Positions 1 to 13,200 of a stretch of 64,000 nucleotides of DNA are shown piece by piece. The stretch comes from Rhodamnia argentea (Eukaryota; Streptophyta; Magnoliopsida; Myrtales; Myrtaceae): positions 15,004,001 to 15,068,000 of the forward strand of contig NC_063153.1 in the NCBI RefSeq assembly GCF_020921035.1. The letters are read 5' to 3'. Under the pieces are notes generated by a model, which saw only the letters and a list, made by a program, of their open reading frames with translations, did not search any database and had not been told where the DNA came from. Position 1 is the first letter of the stretch; every line of letters begins with the position of its first letter. The translations under genes were made by a program, and so were the position numbers.

Positions 1-662
1 TCTGTGTCGGCGGATGCGCCTGCTGTGAGAATGGTATTCTTGCGCACGCACTTAACGGGTCTTGTGGAAACCAGCCGAGTAATGAATGATTCCATGGCTC
101 CAACCAAACCAGACCCGCCATCAGACGAGCGATTTCCGCGCCTTCCAAGTTCAAAGAGTGCATATTTGAAGCATCAGCAAAATACTTCAGAAGAAGAACA
201 GATTTTGTCTGCTTATTTTACAGAAGCGCACCATAGTTATGGAATTTCTACAGCTTCCGTCCTCTTTATACTGGTCTTACTTAAGGTACTAAACATTTCT
301 CAGAAAATTTCAGTAAATTCACCGGCCATCGGCACGTCCCTCACATATTGGGAACTTCATTGGGACGAATCAAATATGAGCTAATGCTTCTTAACTTTAG
401 CTGTCCTGCCAATCTGCCATCAATTCATTCTTCAATCAGCAACCAACATAACTCAAGGGTTTGAACTTGCCATTTCATTTTTCCAAAGCCATGTGCACAC
501 AGTTTGTTCAAGTATGAATGAAAACAATGCACTATCCAGGAAGACTTTGAAAAGCTTAAAGTATAAAATCGCGAAGAACTAGAAGTACCAAGAATCCTTT
601 ACCACGTCAAACATTATAATGAAACTATAGATATTAGACAATTCCTTTGGGACACACCAAAT
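1..662. other. Window edge, no gene recognised
   Basis: A frame on the + strand is open from position 4 to 384, but it shows no motif I know and no splice context that supports a gene. The last part (about 540-662) is probably the 3' untranslated region of the sugar transporter on the minus strand. The first 200 bases are less AT-rich than the rest and could belong to a neighbouring gene cut by the window edge. Confidence 0.4.
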
Positions 663-3450
663 TCATGGTGCTTTGTTTTCCAACTCCACTGGCGTGCCAT
701 TTCGCTCATCGCCGACGTACTTCTTCCAGAACCAATGATTCTTCCAAAGCAGGTACACCTCCTCTATCGGGACTTGCTTCGTCTCAGGCAAGAGGAAGAA
801 GATGAAGCTGCTCATGATCACGATCAATGCCGCGAACAGCAAGAAGATCCCGTACTTGAGGTGGCAGAGCGCAGCGAGGAAGCACTGGGCGATCAACGCC
901 GTGAATAAGAGGTTAACACACACAACCACACTCTGGCCTGCCGACCTCGTCTCTAGGGGAAAGAGTTCGCTTGGCACGAGCCACCCCAGCGGCCCCCATG
1001 ACCTACCATAGGCCAGCACGAAGAGGCAGATGATGACCACGAGGAAGGCTCCAATCCCCTTGGGCAGCACCACTCCTTGCCCAAATTTCAGCGCCAAGGT
1101 TATGGCCACAATAACCTGACAGGGGAAAAAGTCATCGAAAAACATCTCTCATTGATCAATCAGAATTAATGAAGCATGATCCGGGAAAAATCTAACATAT
1201 TTTTTGGGTCGTTCAATAGTTGATACTAAGTACTCACTCACCAAGTAACATATCATTTCGGTGCCGGCTTCTAGGAAGAAAGCCCTCCTGCCGAACTTAT
1301 CGACGAAGGCCATCGAGATCAGGGCAGCAAGGACCAATGCTGAGCTGGTCAGCACGGATGAGTACAGAGAAGCCCCCGAGCCAAACCCCAGGCTTTGGAA
1401 GATCACAGGAGCGTAGAAGAGGATGGAGTTCATGCCGGTGAGCTGCTGGAAGGCTGGGATCCCAAGGGCTCCGATGACCAACTGGGGCCGGTTCTTGCGC
1501 TGCAGGAGGTTCCTGAACGGATGCTTGATGGCCCGTGCAGCCTCGCTCGCCTCAATGAGGTCCTCAAGCTCCGCATCCACATTCTTGGTGCCCCGCACTT
1601 TCTCCAACACTTTCCTCCCCTCGTCCAACCTGCCTTGCTCGATGAGGCTGTTTGGAGTCTCAGGGAGGAACAGGCCGCCGATGAACATGAGCACCGCGGG
1701 GACTGTCGCAAGGCCAAGAGACAGTCTCCAACCCCAAGGGTGAATCTTATTGGTCCCATAATTTATCAGGTTCGCGATCAATATCCCCAGGCACGTCGTT
1801 AGTTGGAACAACTGGTTCACCGCCCCTCGGATCTTCGCTGGTGCCATTTCTGAGAGATACAGAGGAACCGCCTGCAACAATCGGTATCGAAAATGCGTGT
1901 CAAACATTGCAATCTTAGGCTCTTTTGGTTCCAAGACATAGTAAGAGTCGGATTGTCAGGACTATGTCATTTTGTCACAAGGAAACTAAACTCATTAAGC
2001 TAGATCTTTTAGTTCCCTTACTTGGTTGCCAAATCCAATGCCAATGCCGAGAAATATGCGACCGAAGATCAACATCCATATGTTAACAGCAGCTGCGTTA
2101 AGGACCGCTCCGACGAAGAAACTGAGCGATCCCACAATGATACTACCTCTTCTGCCTTTGCTTCTGGTCACGTAGGAGGCGGCGAATGTAGAGACCAGGC
2201 CCGCAAAGTATAGAGAAGAAGTGAAGAGTGTTAGAACCTGGTTGTCGTATTTGCAGTAATCGGTCTCTTTCAGATGCTCGTGCTTCCTTCGGTACACTTT
2301 TGGGAAGAAATGCTTCAGGAAATCGTCCATGGAAGTCACTCCACCTGAAACGAATGTAAGAATTAAGATCATTGTTGTCGATTTTTAAAGAACGGGGATT
2401 GAAGAAGGGATTCTCTTCTTTCTGGCACCACAAGTGGAACATATACCAGATATTGAACCATTGGCATCAGCTAATTTCAAGATTGTTCATTTCTGGATAA
2501 ATTTAGAGAGCGATTCTCTTCCTAAATTCGTTCTGTTTCAGATAAGAGGAATTAAGAAAAATGAAACGCATACGTTGCGGAATCCAGAATGATAACAAAT
2601 ACTCGACTAAGAACAATACTGGCTAACAAAAAAACCAGTTAAATCGGCACTTTCAGAAATTCCTCCGCTTCTCCGCATTTTCGGTAACTGCTTTTGGGAC
2701 AAAAAGCAACCCTTTTGCATCACCCTTCCATCAAAATTCTGCTTTTGTCTTCCACAAACCATCGTTTTGATAACAAATACAATTAAATATACTTACCATG
2801 CCTTCTGAGTGATGTTAAAGAGATGCCTAGAAAAATTCTTGCACAAAAAGTGTGTGTGATGACCCCATCAGTTGCGTCTGCATCGTTGAATCACTCTACT
2901 TGTGTGATGACAAAAACTTTCGTCTACCAATCTCATTACAAACATCTTTGCCTATTCAGCGCTAAATCTACTGACTCTTTATGAAGATGCCAAGTGGGAA
3001 AGGAGGACCAACACTTAAACCAGTGATGAGTAGATTTCTTCACCATAGTGATCTCTTCTCAATGGTAGCAACAAGATTCATTGATGATCTTGAAAACAAC
3101 AGTAACACCCACGCAAGAGGCGCTCAAATCTGATCACCATAAGACTCCATGAGCCAAGAAATTCAACAAACAAGAAAGGTTCACAGACGAAAACTATCAT
3201 CCCCAGATTGGATAGCATGCTCAAGCTTCTCAATCGCAAAACAAACACAGCAGATAAATTCAAAATTCCAATGAAAAAGCATGGCAAGAAGGGGGAAAAA
3301 AAACTCACCCGAGACACCCAGATCATACCCAAAAAGAGATCCTCCAAGAGCTGCAACAATGCAAGTAAATACGAAATACCCAGTGATCCTGTACTCGTAA
3401 AGATGGGCCCTTTTCAGTTGCCCTGCTTCTACAAATCCTCCACCCGCCAT
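663..3450 (-). CDS. STP14: Sugar transport protein, STP14-like (H+/monosaccharide symporter)
   Basis: Plasma-membrane proton/sugar symporter of the major facilitator superfamily; the Arabidopsis relative STP14 moves galactose. Four exons join in frame on the minus strand: 3450-3309, 2344-2022, 1871-1242 and 1115-663, giving 515 aa (family usually 500-520). The start MAGGGF matches the family, followed by helix 1 with GGSLFGYDLGVSGG across the exon 1/2 junction. Exon 2 has RKHEHLKETDYCKYDNQ and the GR-x-F-LGIGIGFGNQ signature. Exon 3 has the PETPNSL motif and QQLTGMNSILFYAPV, the family's sugar-binding helix 7. Exon 4 has YGRSWGPLGWLVPSE and the PETK motif. All introns are GT-AG. The wording of the N terminus (LKRAHLYEYRIT) and of exon 2 favours STP14 over STP7 or STP1. 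No broken residues seen. Confidence 0.93.
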
Positions 3451-3580
3451 TTTCACTCTCTGTCTCTCTGTCTCTCTCTGTCGATTACAGCAAGCGACCG
3501 CACTCTGCCCAGACCTCTCAGTCTCTGATATTATCCGCTGAAGCGTCGCGGAAGGGGGGCAGCGAGAGTTGCGGAGGATC
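3451..3580 (-). promoter_or_regulatory. 5' leader of the STP14-like gene with GA-rich tract
   Basis: Just upstream of the start codon the transcribed strand carries a GA-rich run (positions 3460-3482; TCTGTCTCTCTG on the + strand). Further upstream, at 3692-3701, lies an AT-rich TATATAAA that is oriented for the + strand, so I do not call it the TATA box of this gene. The leader limits are inferred. Confidence 0.4.
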
Positions 3581-5295
3581 AACTAGCGAAAGCCTCGCGA
3601 GGGTCAACGCCAATGATGTCACTCCGAAGAAATTTAAAACCAGAAGGGACAAAACAAGAGGGCAGCCGATGGAGAGACGACGGCACACCACGGTATATAA
3701 ACGCAGCCAACGATAAGTTTGAAGAGTTGGATATGGGCAGTGACGTGTATAAAAATATTCCCTTTTAGTCCCATTTACATGTTTCATACATTATCTGTCT
3801 GATCTCACCCTCAAGACGACTCACCGGTTGACTCGAGGGATAATGACACAAACGATTTATTAATCTCTGATGCAATATAACCGGTTCTTGAATTTTAACC
3901 CATTATATAATATAATTGTTGAACTTTTGATATATGTTTAATATAATCTCTAAACTTATATGTTAAAATATTCGATGATATCCTTTCATTCATTCGAGAT
4001 CAAGAGCAATACCGAACATTCTCATATAGTCTATCGATTGAAATCGGACACGTACCAAAAATGTATTGACCATTCATGTCGTTTTTTCTCGATTTAACTT
4101 GCTTCTTATCCGATTTGTTCACGTGATTAATCATCTTTTGTCTTTTAAGGTAAGACTGTAAGGGGAAAAAAAAAAGACAGGATTTATTATTTTCCATCCA
4201 AGAAAAATGGGGAAAAAAATTGAATGATGGATAATGGATAATGATAGCCAATGACCTGATCGTATTTATTAGATTAAATCTGGAGAAAATAGGGGAGTTT
4301 GTCGGAGATCCGGTTTTTCACTTTCCTCGCCATTTTGGCGGATCCAGCTAATCGCCTCCTCAATTTATGGTTACGTCGAATCTGGACCACGCAAAAACGA
4401 TAGTGTCGCGACGATAAATTCTTGGGCTCGGGGCACGTGGTCAAAGCACGTGCGTGGAGCGGCGTCCCGGATTCATCTAATAGCTTCGATTATAAACATC
4501 GTTTTTATTCGTTTCGTTCGACGTTAAAGTTCGCCGGTTGCCGCTGATGAGTTCAATCGCGGATGCATCCCGATCCGATTAATTCGGAGGACTGTGCCCA
4601 TTTCGAATTATGAAGTTTTATAAACTTATCGTGTATTACGATTGGGTTTACCTGATAATATAATATATGAGTTTCAACGCCTCGAAATGAGACGTATGAT
4701 TATAATAAGTCATGTTGAACATTTTTCATCCTATAGTTTCTATAAAATATTGTTTATATTAAACAAACATATAGTGGTTTGACCGACGCCTCGATCTGAG
4801 GTGTTAGACGTTGTTTTATTGGATTAGAAAAATCAAGAAGGGGGCCCAAGAAAAAGGAATCTATTGTCTCCATTATTAATTGAATATAAAAAAAGATAAT
4901 GCATTAAATTAATTAACCCATCTTTTATAATTAATTTCCATATTGAACTTCAATCATTGAGACCACCCCATGAACACGTATGGATGTCGTGTGAGATTTT
5001 GATGCAATTGAATTGGTGGGTAGTGTTGAGCCTTTCCTGTTCACCAAGAAACTTCTGATCCTTGCCTAAATATTTCTCGCATTTTTCGCTATTGACGAGA
5101 TCGAAAAATTGGCTGGAAAGCATGTTTTTTCTGGTAGACTTGATTGTCCAAAGGGGTCTAATCATCGTTCTGGAATGAACTTGGTCATTTGGATAGTAGA
5201 TTGAGCTTGTCGAAATAAACCTGATCGGATTAAAGTTTGTTTACAGGCTTAGGCAGGTGACTTAGTCTATTTTGTTTTGGATTGTCTAAGTTGAT

Positions 5296-5319
5296 ACACA
5301 CACACACACACACACACAC
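5296..5319. repeat. (AC)12 microsatellite
   Basis: Perfect AC dinucleotide run directly readable in the sequence; intergenic. Confidence 0.95.
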
Positions 5320-5929
5320 GAGAATATCGTGATTTTTTTTTTCACGCGGTTCACAAGCTTGGTGAGGTTCATGATGCTCGATCTAATATTCAATCACGCC
5401 AATAAATTTTTCATGAGCCAAGTTGAGCTATACCTCAGGCGAATAATATCGATCGGATGTGGTTTAGACGAAAAGAAGAATCCTTAGGTATGTTTATCGA
5501 ATTTAATCTTTTGCGGGCACGACATGCAATTGGAAAAACAAAATGACCGATGACGCATCAAGAAAGACCTCATGTAAATTAAGTCAATCAATCGTGAGAA
5601 TCTCAATCCGTGACAAAATTGCTTAGTTGTGAAAATACATTGCAATAGATAATAGTAAATTACACACTGAGCGTAGAGAAACTTATTTAACGATGAAATC
5701 ATTTCGGATTTCCACCAACGGAAAATCTTCTCAGAGTTGTGATTCCAAACCCCGAAGAATCCGAACTTGAATCCGGATCCGGATCCGGGTCGTATTGCCC
5801 ATTTTGCATATGGTCTTTCCTCTCTCTGTCCGGATCTGCATTTCCTTTACCCCGTTCATGGGCCGAAGCAACGCATGAAGCTCGACCTAGAAAGGTTGGT
5901 TGCAGATAAATATTCTCGTGCTCATATCC

Positions 5930-6340
5930 ATGTCACGTATACCCAAAATCAATTTCCGTGGTACAAACACTCTCTAACTGTCGTATTTGCCCCAAACTGA
6001 TGTACTGATGTCATATTTACCTCAAATTAATTTTTACGTCAGTACACTCATCCCATATTTACCCAAAGTTAGTGCATCCGCGCCTCAATTACCCAAAAAA
6101 AAAAAAAATCATAAGTTTAATACAAATTGGGCCAAATGTGGCAAGAGCATATATGACACATGTGTACCGACTGATTCATGATTTTTTTGTGACAGAGAAG
6201 TTAGTTTGGAATAAATATGTTACGAGAATATCATTTTGGGTAAATCCCGCATGAATGTGTTAGTTTGAGGTAAATATGGCGGTTTGGAAGTTTTTGTGAT
6301 AGAAAAATCATTTTAATGTAAATGCGGTACAGATGTTTTG
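5930..6340. mobile_element. Inverted-repeat element, MITE-like
   Basis: Left-arm text around 6009-6032 (CATATTTACCTCAAATTAA) returns inverted at about 6260-6290 (TTAGTTTGAGGTAAATATGG). The motif ATATTTACC(C/T)CAAA occurs several more times in either orientation inside the region. No coding capacity. I could not fix the ends or a target duplication, so the limits are approximate. Confidence 0.4.
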
Positions 6341-6839
6341 GTGTGAGGATTTTTTTTTTTTGGAGGTATCGGCGCTATAATTTAATAACGAAAACTTGCG
6401 AACGATAACGAAAAATTGATTTCCTTTTGTTATACAGTAAGTCGAGGGACTATACCGTTACATTTCGCGATCGCGGATTGAGCTGTGGTGATCTTCTCCT
6501 CCTCTTTCTCGCAAGACTAAATTGAATATTTAGAAATAAATTAGGAATTGATTTGAACAAATAAAAGAATTCACGAATGACATGGCATAACGGGCTAAAA
6601 TTTAGAGGCTATCGGCCGTGTCCAAAATTTTTTTTTTTAATCTCTTGGGATCGTTTTTGCAGGTGTGTTTTTTTTTTTTTTTTTTTTTTTGGAGCACTAA
6701 AAGGTCGGAGTTAAATGATTGATTTAAGTTATAAAAAAAAAAGAAAAGGAAAAAAGGGATAATGTTCATGAAAAACACATGCTGAAAATAGAACGAGAGA
6801 AAAATTGCAGAAGAAAAGCTGGGGTTTCCAGCCATTCTC

Positions 6840-8158
6840 TCTACTGCTGCAGTTCCCACAATCGAGACTTGCTCTCTCTCTCTCTCTCTCTCTCCCTGTG
6901 TGAATCGCACCAGTTGGACCTAGGGTTCGGATTTGGATCGCGTCTTCCTCCGATTCGAGGTCTTCCTCTATCTCTTCCTAGCTCTGTTGTGAATCTCTTC
7001 CACTATTTGCTTTAGATTAATGGACGAAAGAAGAGGAAAAAAGAGAGAAAGATCGGTGTGCATGTTGACGAGGCTCATCTGAATGGGAGAGAAAGCTGTT
7101 GATTTGCGGCCTCACGTTCTATTTTTTGACGGTATCTTGAACTTTGATTGAGACGAGCTCGATCGATGTATGTCATGCTTGTCTGGTGGTTTTCGGTTAT
7201 TGCATTGTTGTTCTGTGATCTTCTTCTTCTTCTTTTTTTTTTTTTGTTGGGTTTCCACTGTTCTGGCTATTCTTGCGCTTGGTTCAAGGGCGATCGTGGA
7301 GGGATCTCAGATTCAGGGAGTTGTTGCCGAGAGAAGTTTGGTGAAACCAATGGCTTGTGGTCAGATCCCCCAGGCTTAGCATGTGGCGTGCTTATCAAAT
7401 TGTTTTGAGGGGGACGGTTTGGTTGAAGTGCAAGCATTTCTATTCTTGTGTTCGAATTATTATGTTATTGCCCTTTTTGCTTTGTATGTTGTAGATATTT
7501 CCTTTCCTGACAATGGAAAGGTTCGCATCTGTGTCAGATTACTTAGCTGGGAAATAGCCTGGGAGTTGGGATTGGGGAAGATGGAGCTGATTCTGTACCT
7601 GATTTATATAGATTTGGAGTGTTGTTTGTTTGTAGAACGTGCTCTTTGAGCCTACTGGAACATGGGTTTGGTTCCATCTATAAGGAAAAGAAACAAGTTG
7701 CTTTGAGTGAGTCAGCTTCTTGTCCTACGTGGTGGCGGGAACACCATGACTAGATCATAAACAAGGTGGTATCTTTGGTTCAAAGCATGTCGGTCTCGCT
7801 AAAATCCTTACCATTGGTATCTTCACTAATAGAAATGCATGTTGCGAGTGCATGTACGCATGTACCTGCCTGGACATGCTTACATGTGTATATCCTCATG
7901 TGGGTGCATGAGTTCTTGATCTCTTCATATGAAATGAATTCTTGCTTTTAGCTTCTGCCCATCTGTTTTGGTGCATATCTTCTCTGGACCAAGTGTCCTT
8001 TTCTTTTCACCCTTCTTATATCTCACACCTTGATTGTGGTTAGATGGTGTTGTTCAGGCCCCAAATATTGAATCCTGCATCGTGATGTTGGGATAACAAA
8101 GATTAACTGAAGGATTCTGATCCCCATCGCCCTAGAAAAGCACTTCCTCCCTGATACG
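6840..8158 (+). promoter_or_regulatory. Probable 5' UTR and leader intron of NINJA
   Basis: No open frame between here and the start codon looks coding, although the stretch is T-rich with the composition of a plant leader intron. A likely layout is a leader exon ending somewhere near 6960-7000, an intron of about 1 kb, and an acceptor shortly before 8100 (TTGTTCAG at about 8056 is one candidate). The exact junctions cannot be settled without transcript data. Confidence 0.45.
6872..6894 (+). repeat. (CT)n microsatellite in the probable NINJA 5' leader
   Basis: Perfect CT run on the sense strand, about 1.27 kb before the NINJA start codon and followed by the common plant leader text AGGGTTCGG. 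It probably lies in the first, non-coding exon. Confidence 0.85.
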
Positions 8159-10047
8159 ATGGAGGACGAGAATGGCCTTGACCTTGGTTTGGGTCTCTCT
8201 TGTGGCGGATCTGGTGGCAAACTTAAGGGAAAAAGTGGTACTGGTACCTCGGACTTGACGGCAGAAGATGATAAGGGGAGCAGAATAGTTGGTGACTTCA
8301 ATGATTTTCTACATGGTGGTTCACAAAAGCAGGACTCTGGAGCTGGATCTCAAAGTGATTCAGTAAAACCTCCAGAAAACTTCTTCAGAGATCTTTCAAA
8401 GGCATCCAATGATGCAGATGCTTCTGTGAATTTGAGTGGAAAAGGACCATGGGTTGCTGGGATTTACAGGCCTTCTGAAACCAATGGAGAAAACCAGGCA
8501 GAGATGAGCAATAAAAGGAGAATGCCTTTTGATGAGATAAATTATCAAAATAAGCATGGAAGAGAAGTTAATTATCGTGATGTGCATGACAAGCCTAAAA
8601 GTTCGTACATCTCCATAACAACAGAAGATGGTTCAGCTGCTGATAACGAAGACGTGGCAGATTCAGAAGTGGAGGGTTCAACCTCAAGATTGGCCCAACA
8701 CCATGATGACAGCTCTAAACGGTTCAATCCAGAGCTTGCAAAAGAAGCTCATGGGTTCTCTGACCGTAGGCCTGCGGAATTGCAAAACCAGAAGAGATTT
8801 CATACTCCACCAGAAAATGAGTTCAAACTTGGGAACTCAGGTTATGGCATTCCATTCTCTATCCAACCGATGAACATGGTAAATGTGTCCCAATCAGTCA
8901 CCCCAAGGGACTCTAACTCTACACCAGGCACACCTTGTTATCCACCTGCCGGAGCTATACAGCCAGTGAGTCCAGCTAATTTGCCAATGATGTTTGGGTA
9001 CTCACCAGTTCAACTTCCGACAATGGATAAGGATCACCCATGGGGGTTGGTTCCTCATGCTCAACAGCCGCATTCTTCATACGCAGGCAAAGTTCTGCCT
9101 AACTTAGGTAAAATTAATGCTAGGCCGGAGTATTTCAAGGTTACATTATTGTGGTGTCTTCAATATGGAGTGTTGCTTTGAGTATACGTGTACCTATTCC
9201 AAAATTGCGTCTTTTTACCTTATAATCATGACAGGTAGTCAAGTGATTAGCGTCGCCTAGTATAGAAGGTTTGTATGACCTGTGTACCTTTTGTGGTGAG
9301 ATTACCTATCCTTTTCACTTAAGATTTAGAAATCTTTCAGCTGTATTTTGTTGCTGCTCAAGCACTAATATAAATGACTTAAAGAGTTATTGCTACCACA
9401 AATATTAGAACCATTCATAGTTGTTATGAGCATCTATAGCGTATGATATTGATGATGGGTGCTGTGACTATCTGTTTTCATTATGCATAATATGTGACAT
9501 GGAAGGTTTTCTCTTTCTCTGCTTCTCGTGATTCATGTCTGCCTTTATTAATAAGTTAGCATATGATAATGCATCCCTGTTTGTTGCAGCCTCCAATCAA
9601 GTGGTTTCTTGTACTTCACCTGAGGTCACCCAATATGGTGGGAGGATGCCCGAACTGGTCAAAAGTGAGGAGAAACAGCACAGGTCTGAAGAAGGTTCCT
9701 CTACTCGGACAGAAGAAGATGCGAAGGGAACAGCTGAAGGCTTTTCCATAGACTTCTCTGCTATCAAGCCAGGTATTGCTGCGGATCTGAAATTTGGTGG
9801 ATGTGGTTCCTATCCGAATCTCCCTTGGGTTTCTACTACTGGACCTGGCCCAAATGGCAGGACAATTTCAGGCGTTACTTACAGATACAGTCCAAATCAA
9901 ATCAAGATCGTTTGTGCTTGTCATGGTACCCACATGTCCCCTGACGAGTTTGTCCGGCATGCAGCAGAGGAGCCTGCTAATCCAGATGGTGGTGCCGGTT
10001 TGTCAACGTTACCAAACAACAATCCCGCAGCCTCTGCCCAGAGCTGA
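8159..10047 (+). CDS. NINJA: NINJA (Novel Interactor of JAZ), EAR-motif adaptor
   Basis: Nuclear adaptor that links JAZ repressors to the co-repressor TOPLESS in jasmonate signalling. Two coding exons, 8159-9107 and 9590-10047, join in phase 1 (G + CC = Ala) to give 468 aa; Arabidopsis NINJA (At4g28910) has 425. The N terminus carries the EAR repressor motif LDLGLGL at residues 7-13 followed by SCGG. The middle has the family B domain (SKPLWV-like region, here GKGPWVAGIYRP, and NKRRMPFDE). LPMMFGYSPVQLP is also a conserved NINJA/AFP block. The C-terminal JAZ-binding domain is complete: SAIKPGIAADLKFGG, LPWVSTTGPGPNGRTISG, then QIKIVCACHGTHMSPDEF. The donor TTAG|GTAAAA was chosen because it is the only nearby one in the right phase. 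No damage seen. Confidence 0.93.
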
Positions 10048-10239
10048 TGCTGTACCAGAGAGCCCCTGTTGGCTGATATGGCTGGCCTCTGATCAATGGA
10101 ACAGGATGTGGCTTTGTATATTAGTGAGATCCCCTCACTTCCTGACTAATTTACCTCTTCGGCGGTGTACTTTTTGGCCTGCTTCATTAATTTCTGCAGT
10201 AACCCGCTTCCCTAGTTTCTGTATGTATTAATGTCCTAG

Positions 10240-13200
10240 AATCTAGAATCGTTCTCTTTGTCAAATAGTGCTATTTAATTGTTCGGATTTTGCATTATGT
10301 ATTTCGAATTGATTTCATCTATCGAAAGATCTGTTAACAACATAATGCTAGAATGCAGTTGAACTCTTTTCCAGGCTACGGCGTTGAATCTCAATGCTGG
10401 CGCTGCGACTGGCCGCTTTCTGTATGTGCACGCAACAGCTGCTTCATATGCTTGAGGCTTGAGAAAAACCAAGTTCGCTTGGCTTCTTAATGTGTGAAGA
10501 GGTTCGGAGCTGCTCTTCCATCTACTATATTAAGCATCGTGTCCCAAAAGCATATGTAGGGATGATGATAGCCCTTGTTAGTGAGTGTATAGTTCTTGTA
10601 GGAATTGATTTGCTAGCAGTTAATGATAGGGGCTCCTTGGGACCGAATAATCTTTTTACTGTCACCTAAGCAGAAAAGGATTCAAAAACTCGGTCTCAGT
10701 TACTGCCTACTGGTGAAGGTGCTGAGGCAAATGACAAAAACTAGTTGAATGGCAAGACATTAGCCGGCAGCAATTGGAGATTTCAGTTATTGACAGTTGC
10801 TACTTATAATTTGACTCCTTCGTGGCGGTCGTGATATAGACGGGCAGATATCGATCGTAGAAACACCAAAATATCGAGGATGAAATTACAACTACACATG
10901 AAAGGTAGTTGAAACTGGTTTACAAAAATTGACATGTTAAGTGATGCGGTGAATTCTTACTAATCACGGACATAGATTGTGATCTACTTGTTCCTTATTT
11001 TATTATTGCAGATTTTGCAAGCGAATTCATGATTGTTCTGACTTTATTTGACCCGAAAACACGGTACAAAAATAAATCCTCCCCATTAATTCTCAGCATG
11101 GACAAAAGATGGTCGAATCCACCATGAATTCATCCGTCATCCTTGCATCACAATGCCTTGACGACCTTCCTCTGTTATTTCCTTCATTCATTGCTCATGT
11201 GAGTCCAGAGAAAGTATCGCCGCATGTTTGTGTTTGTGTTGATACCTCCCTGATTGTTCTTTTTAATAAAGTGTAGTCTAATCATAGACCAATGATTAAG
11301 ACAAGTAGACAAAATTTGCTGTTTTGCCTTTCTTTAATTGATCCGTGTATGGCACGCACGCCCTAGAATAATGAGATAATGAAATAATTTGGTAATTTAA
11401 AATTACATCTTTTAAGATAGGCATTAGCACGCATTTTATCTATTATTTTCTAATAGTCAAGCTAATCGTCGCGTAATTTGTATGTAAAACGACCCTCATA
11501 TCATCAGTTAAATGTCATCGCGTAAGCGATGATTATGATTATTGATACGGATACCGTTATAAACTATATTAATGCGCAAACATTATCCTTGTGATTCCTT
11601 GCACAAGTTTCTCTGATTTTATTATTATTTTTTTTGGTCGAACTAATTTTATTAACTAAGGATGTCATTATGCGTTGACATTAGAAGATAAAAAGGGCTA
11701 AAGTTTGGTTTCATAATTAGACATAGAAACACGGCCAAAGTAATAGACAGAAAAAATAAGGGTTTCCCAGAATAAAGCGCTATCTTTTCGGAATATCTAA
11801 TGCAAATCGCAATTTGTCGTAACAGCACCAAAGAACCAAGCATCGAGAATAGTAAAACCGAGCGATCGGACGAGGGTACCACAGTGCGGGAACATTTCTA
11901 ATAAGAACATGAGATGTATGTGTCCTTAATGCATCTATTCCAAACTTAGTCAATTTGATGGGTCCCATATGAATTTCACTAGATCAGAATGATCGGATCC
12001 ACAAATCGACATAATTTTATAGTCATTCGGATCACCGAATTCACATCGAAGTCATATCCCCCAACTCTGTTTCTTGTTCTTCAAGGCCAACATGTCCGTC
12101 ATCTAAGATACACCGGATCCCTCAACACCTAAAAAAGCAATTCTGAACAAGCTGGGCAGAGCATGTTAGTATTAAAACAAAACAAATACATCAAAACATG
12201 TTACGGAAAGAATCTTGAATCTCAAATGTCTTAGCATAACTTTCAAGTTGCTAATTTCTTTCTACTCTCATGAAGATAGGTTGACATGGGTTTAAGGAAT
12301 CGATCGAACATACGACATGCGGATACCGAAAATGTAACGAAAACGCGGCCTCATTAGCTTAATTTAGCGTCCTTGACTTGAATTGCTTATTTTAGTAGGC
12401 TCCAAAAGTCAGTCGTTTGAATTGCTTGTTGCTTGTTCAAATTTGATAATTAGCATCCACGACAACTAAGGTTAGATTAAGGTTGGCATTTCGGGAAAAT
12501 TACCAAAAAAGCCCTAAATCTATTGCAATTTTACCAATTTAATCCTAAACCTTTTTATTTTTAAGCCAATTGAGTTATAAACCTTTTGCATTTATGCCAA
12601 TTCAGTTCATCCGATAAACTTTGGTAGGCCAAAAATAAAACATTTGAAAAAATATATATTCAAATACAAATAAAGAATTGCCACGTCGGCGCTTCACCAA
12701 AGTTGGCGAGAATGAAATGGATTGACACAAATGTAAAAGGTTAAGGACTCAATTGGTTAAAAAACATTAAAATTGAATTGATATAATTATAATAGATTTA
12801 GATTATTTTTTTTATAATTTATTGTCGGCGTTTCTTTTATGGTCTTCGTTGTCTTGCCTGGACTATGATGATGGCCTATGCAGTGATCTCACCTTGCTTG
12901 AACCCAAAAAGGGTGGACTTCTTCAAATTGTTTACCTCTTTGCTGGATTCCACACGCACCCCCCAAACATTGACTTTTGTTATTTGCATCATTTACATTT
13001 CTTTTTTCTGGACTAAAAGGAAGACAATTTCTTCTTCGCAATGCTTCTAAACCAATCAATTTCCGGATAAATTTGGTCAACCACAAAGTAATTTGATAAG
13101 TCGTCCGAACCTTTTTACGGGCGGACAATGCATGATTTTTCACCGCGCGTCGAGTAACCCGAATGAACCCTTTTATCGGTTCCGAAAACGTGTCGAGCAA

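Larger units (their letters stand above)
3583..6800. other. Intergenic, AT-rich, no gene seen
   Basis: Divergent intergenic region between the STP14-like gene (-) and NINJA (+). It holds an (AC)n microsatellite at 5296-5319, an inverted-repeat element at about 5930-6340, and many AT-rich stretches with only short spurious frames. Nothing coding is recognisable. Confidence 0.6.

Noticed and set aside
4..384. Open frame of 126 codons on the + strand at the window edge
   Set aside because: No recognisable motif, no upstream context, and the end of the frame is AT-rich; not enough to call a gene.
3692..3701. TATATAAA as TATA box of the STP14-like gene
   Set aside because: It reads correctly only on the + strand, opposite to the gene.
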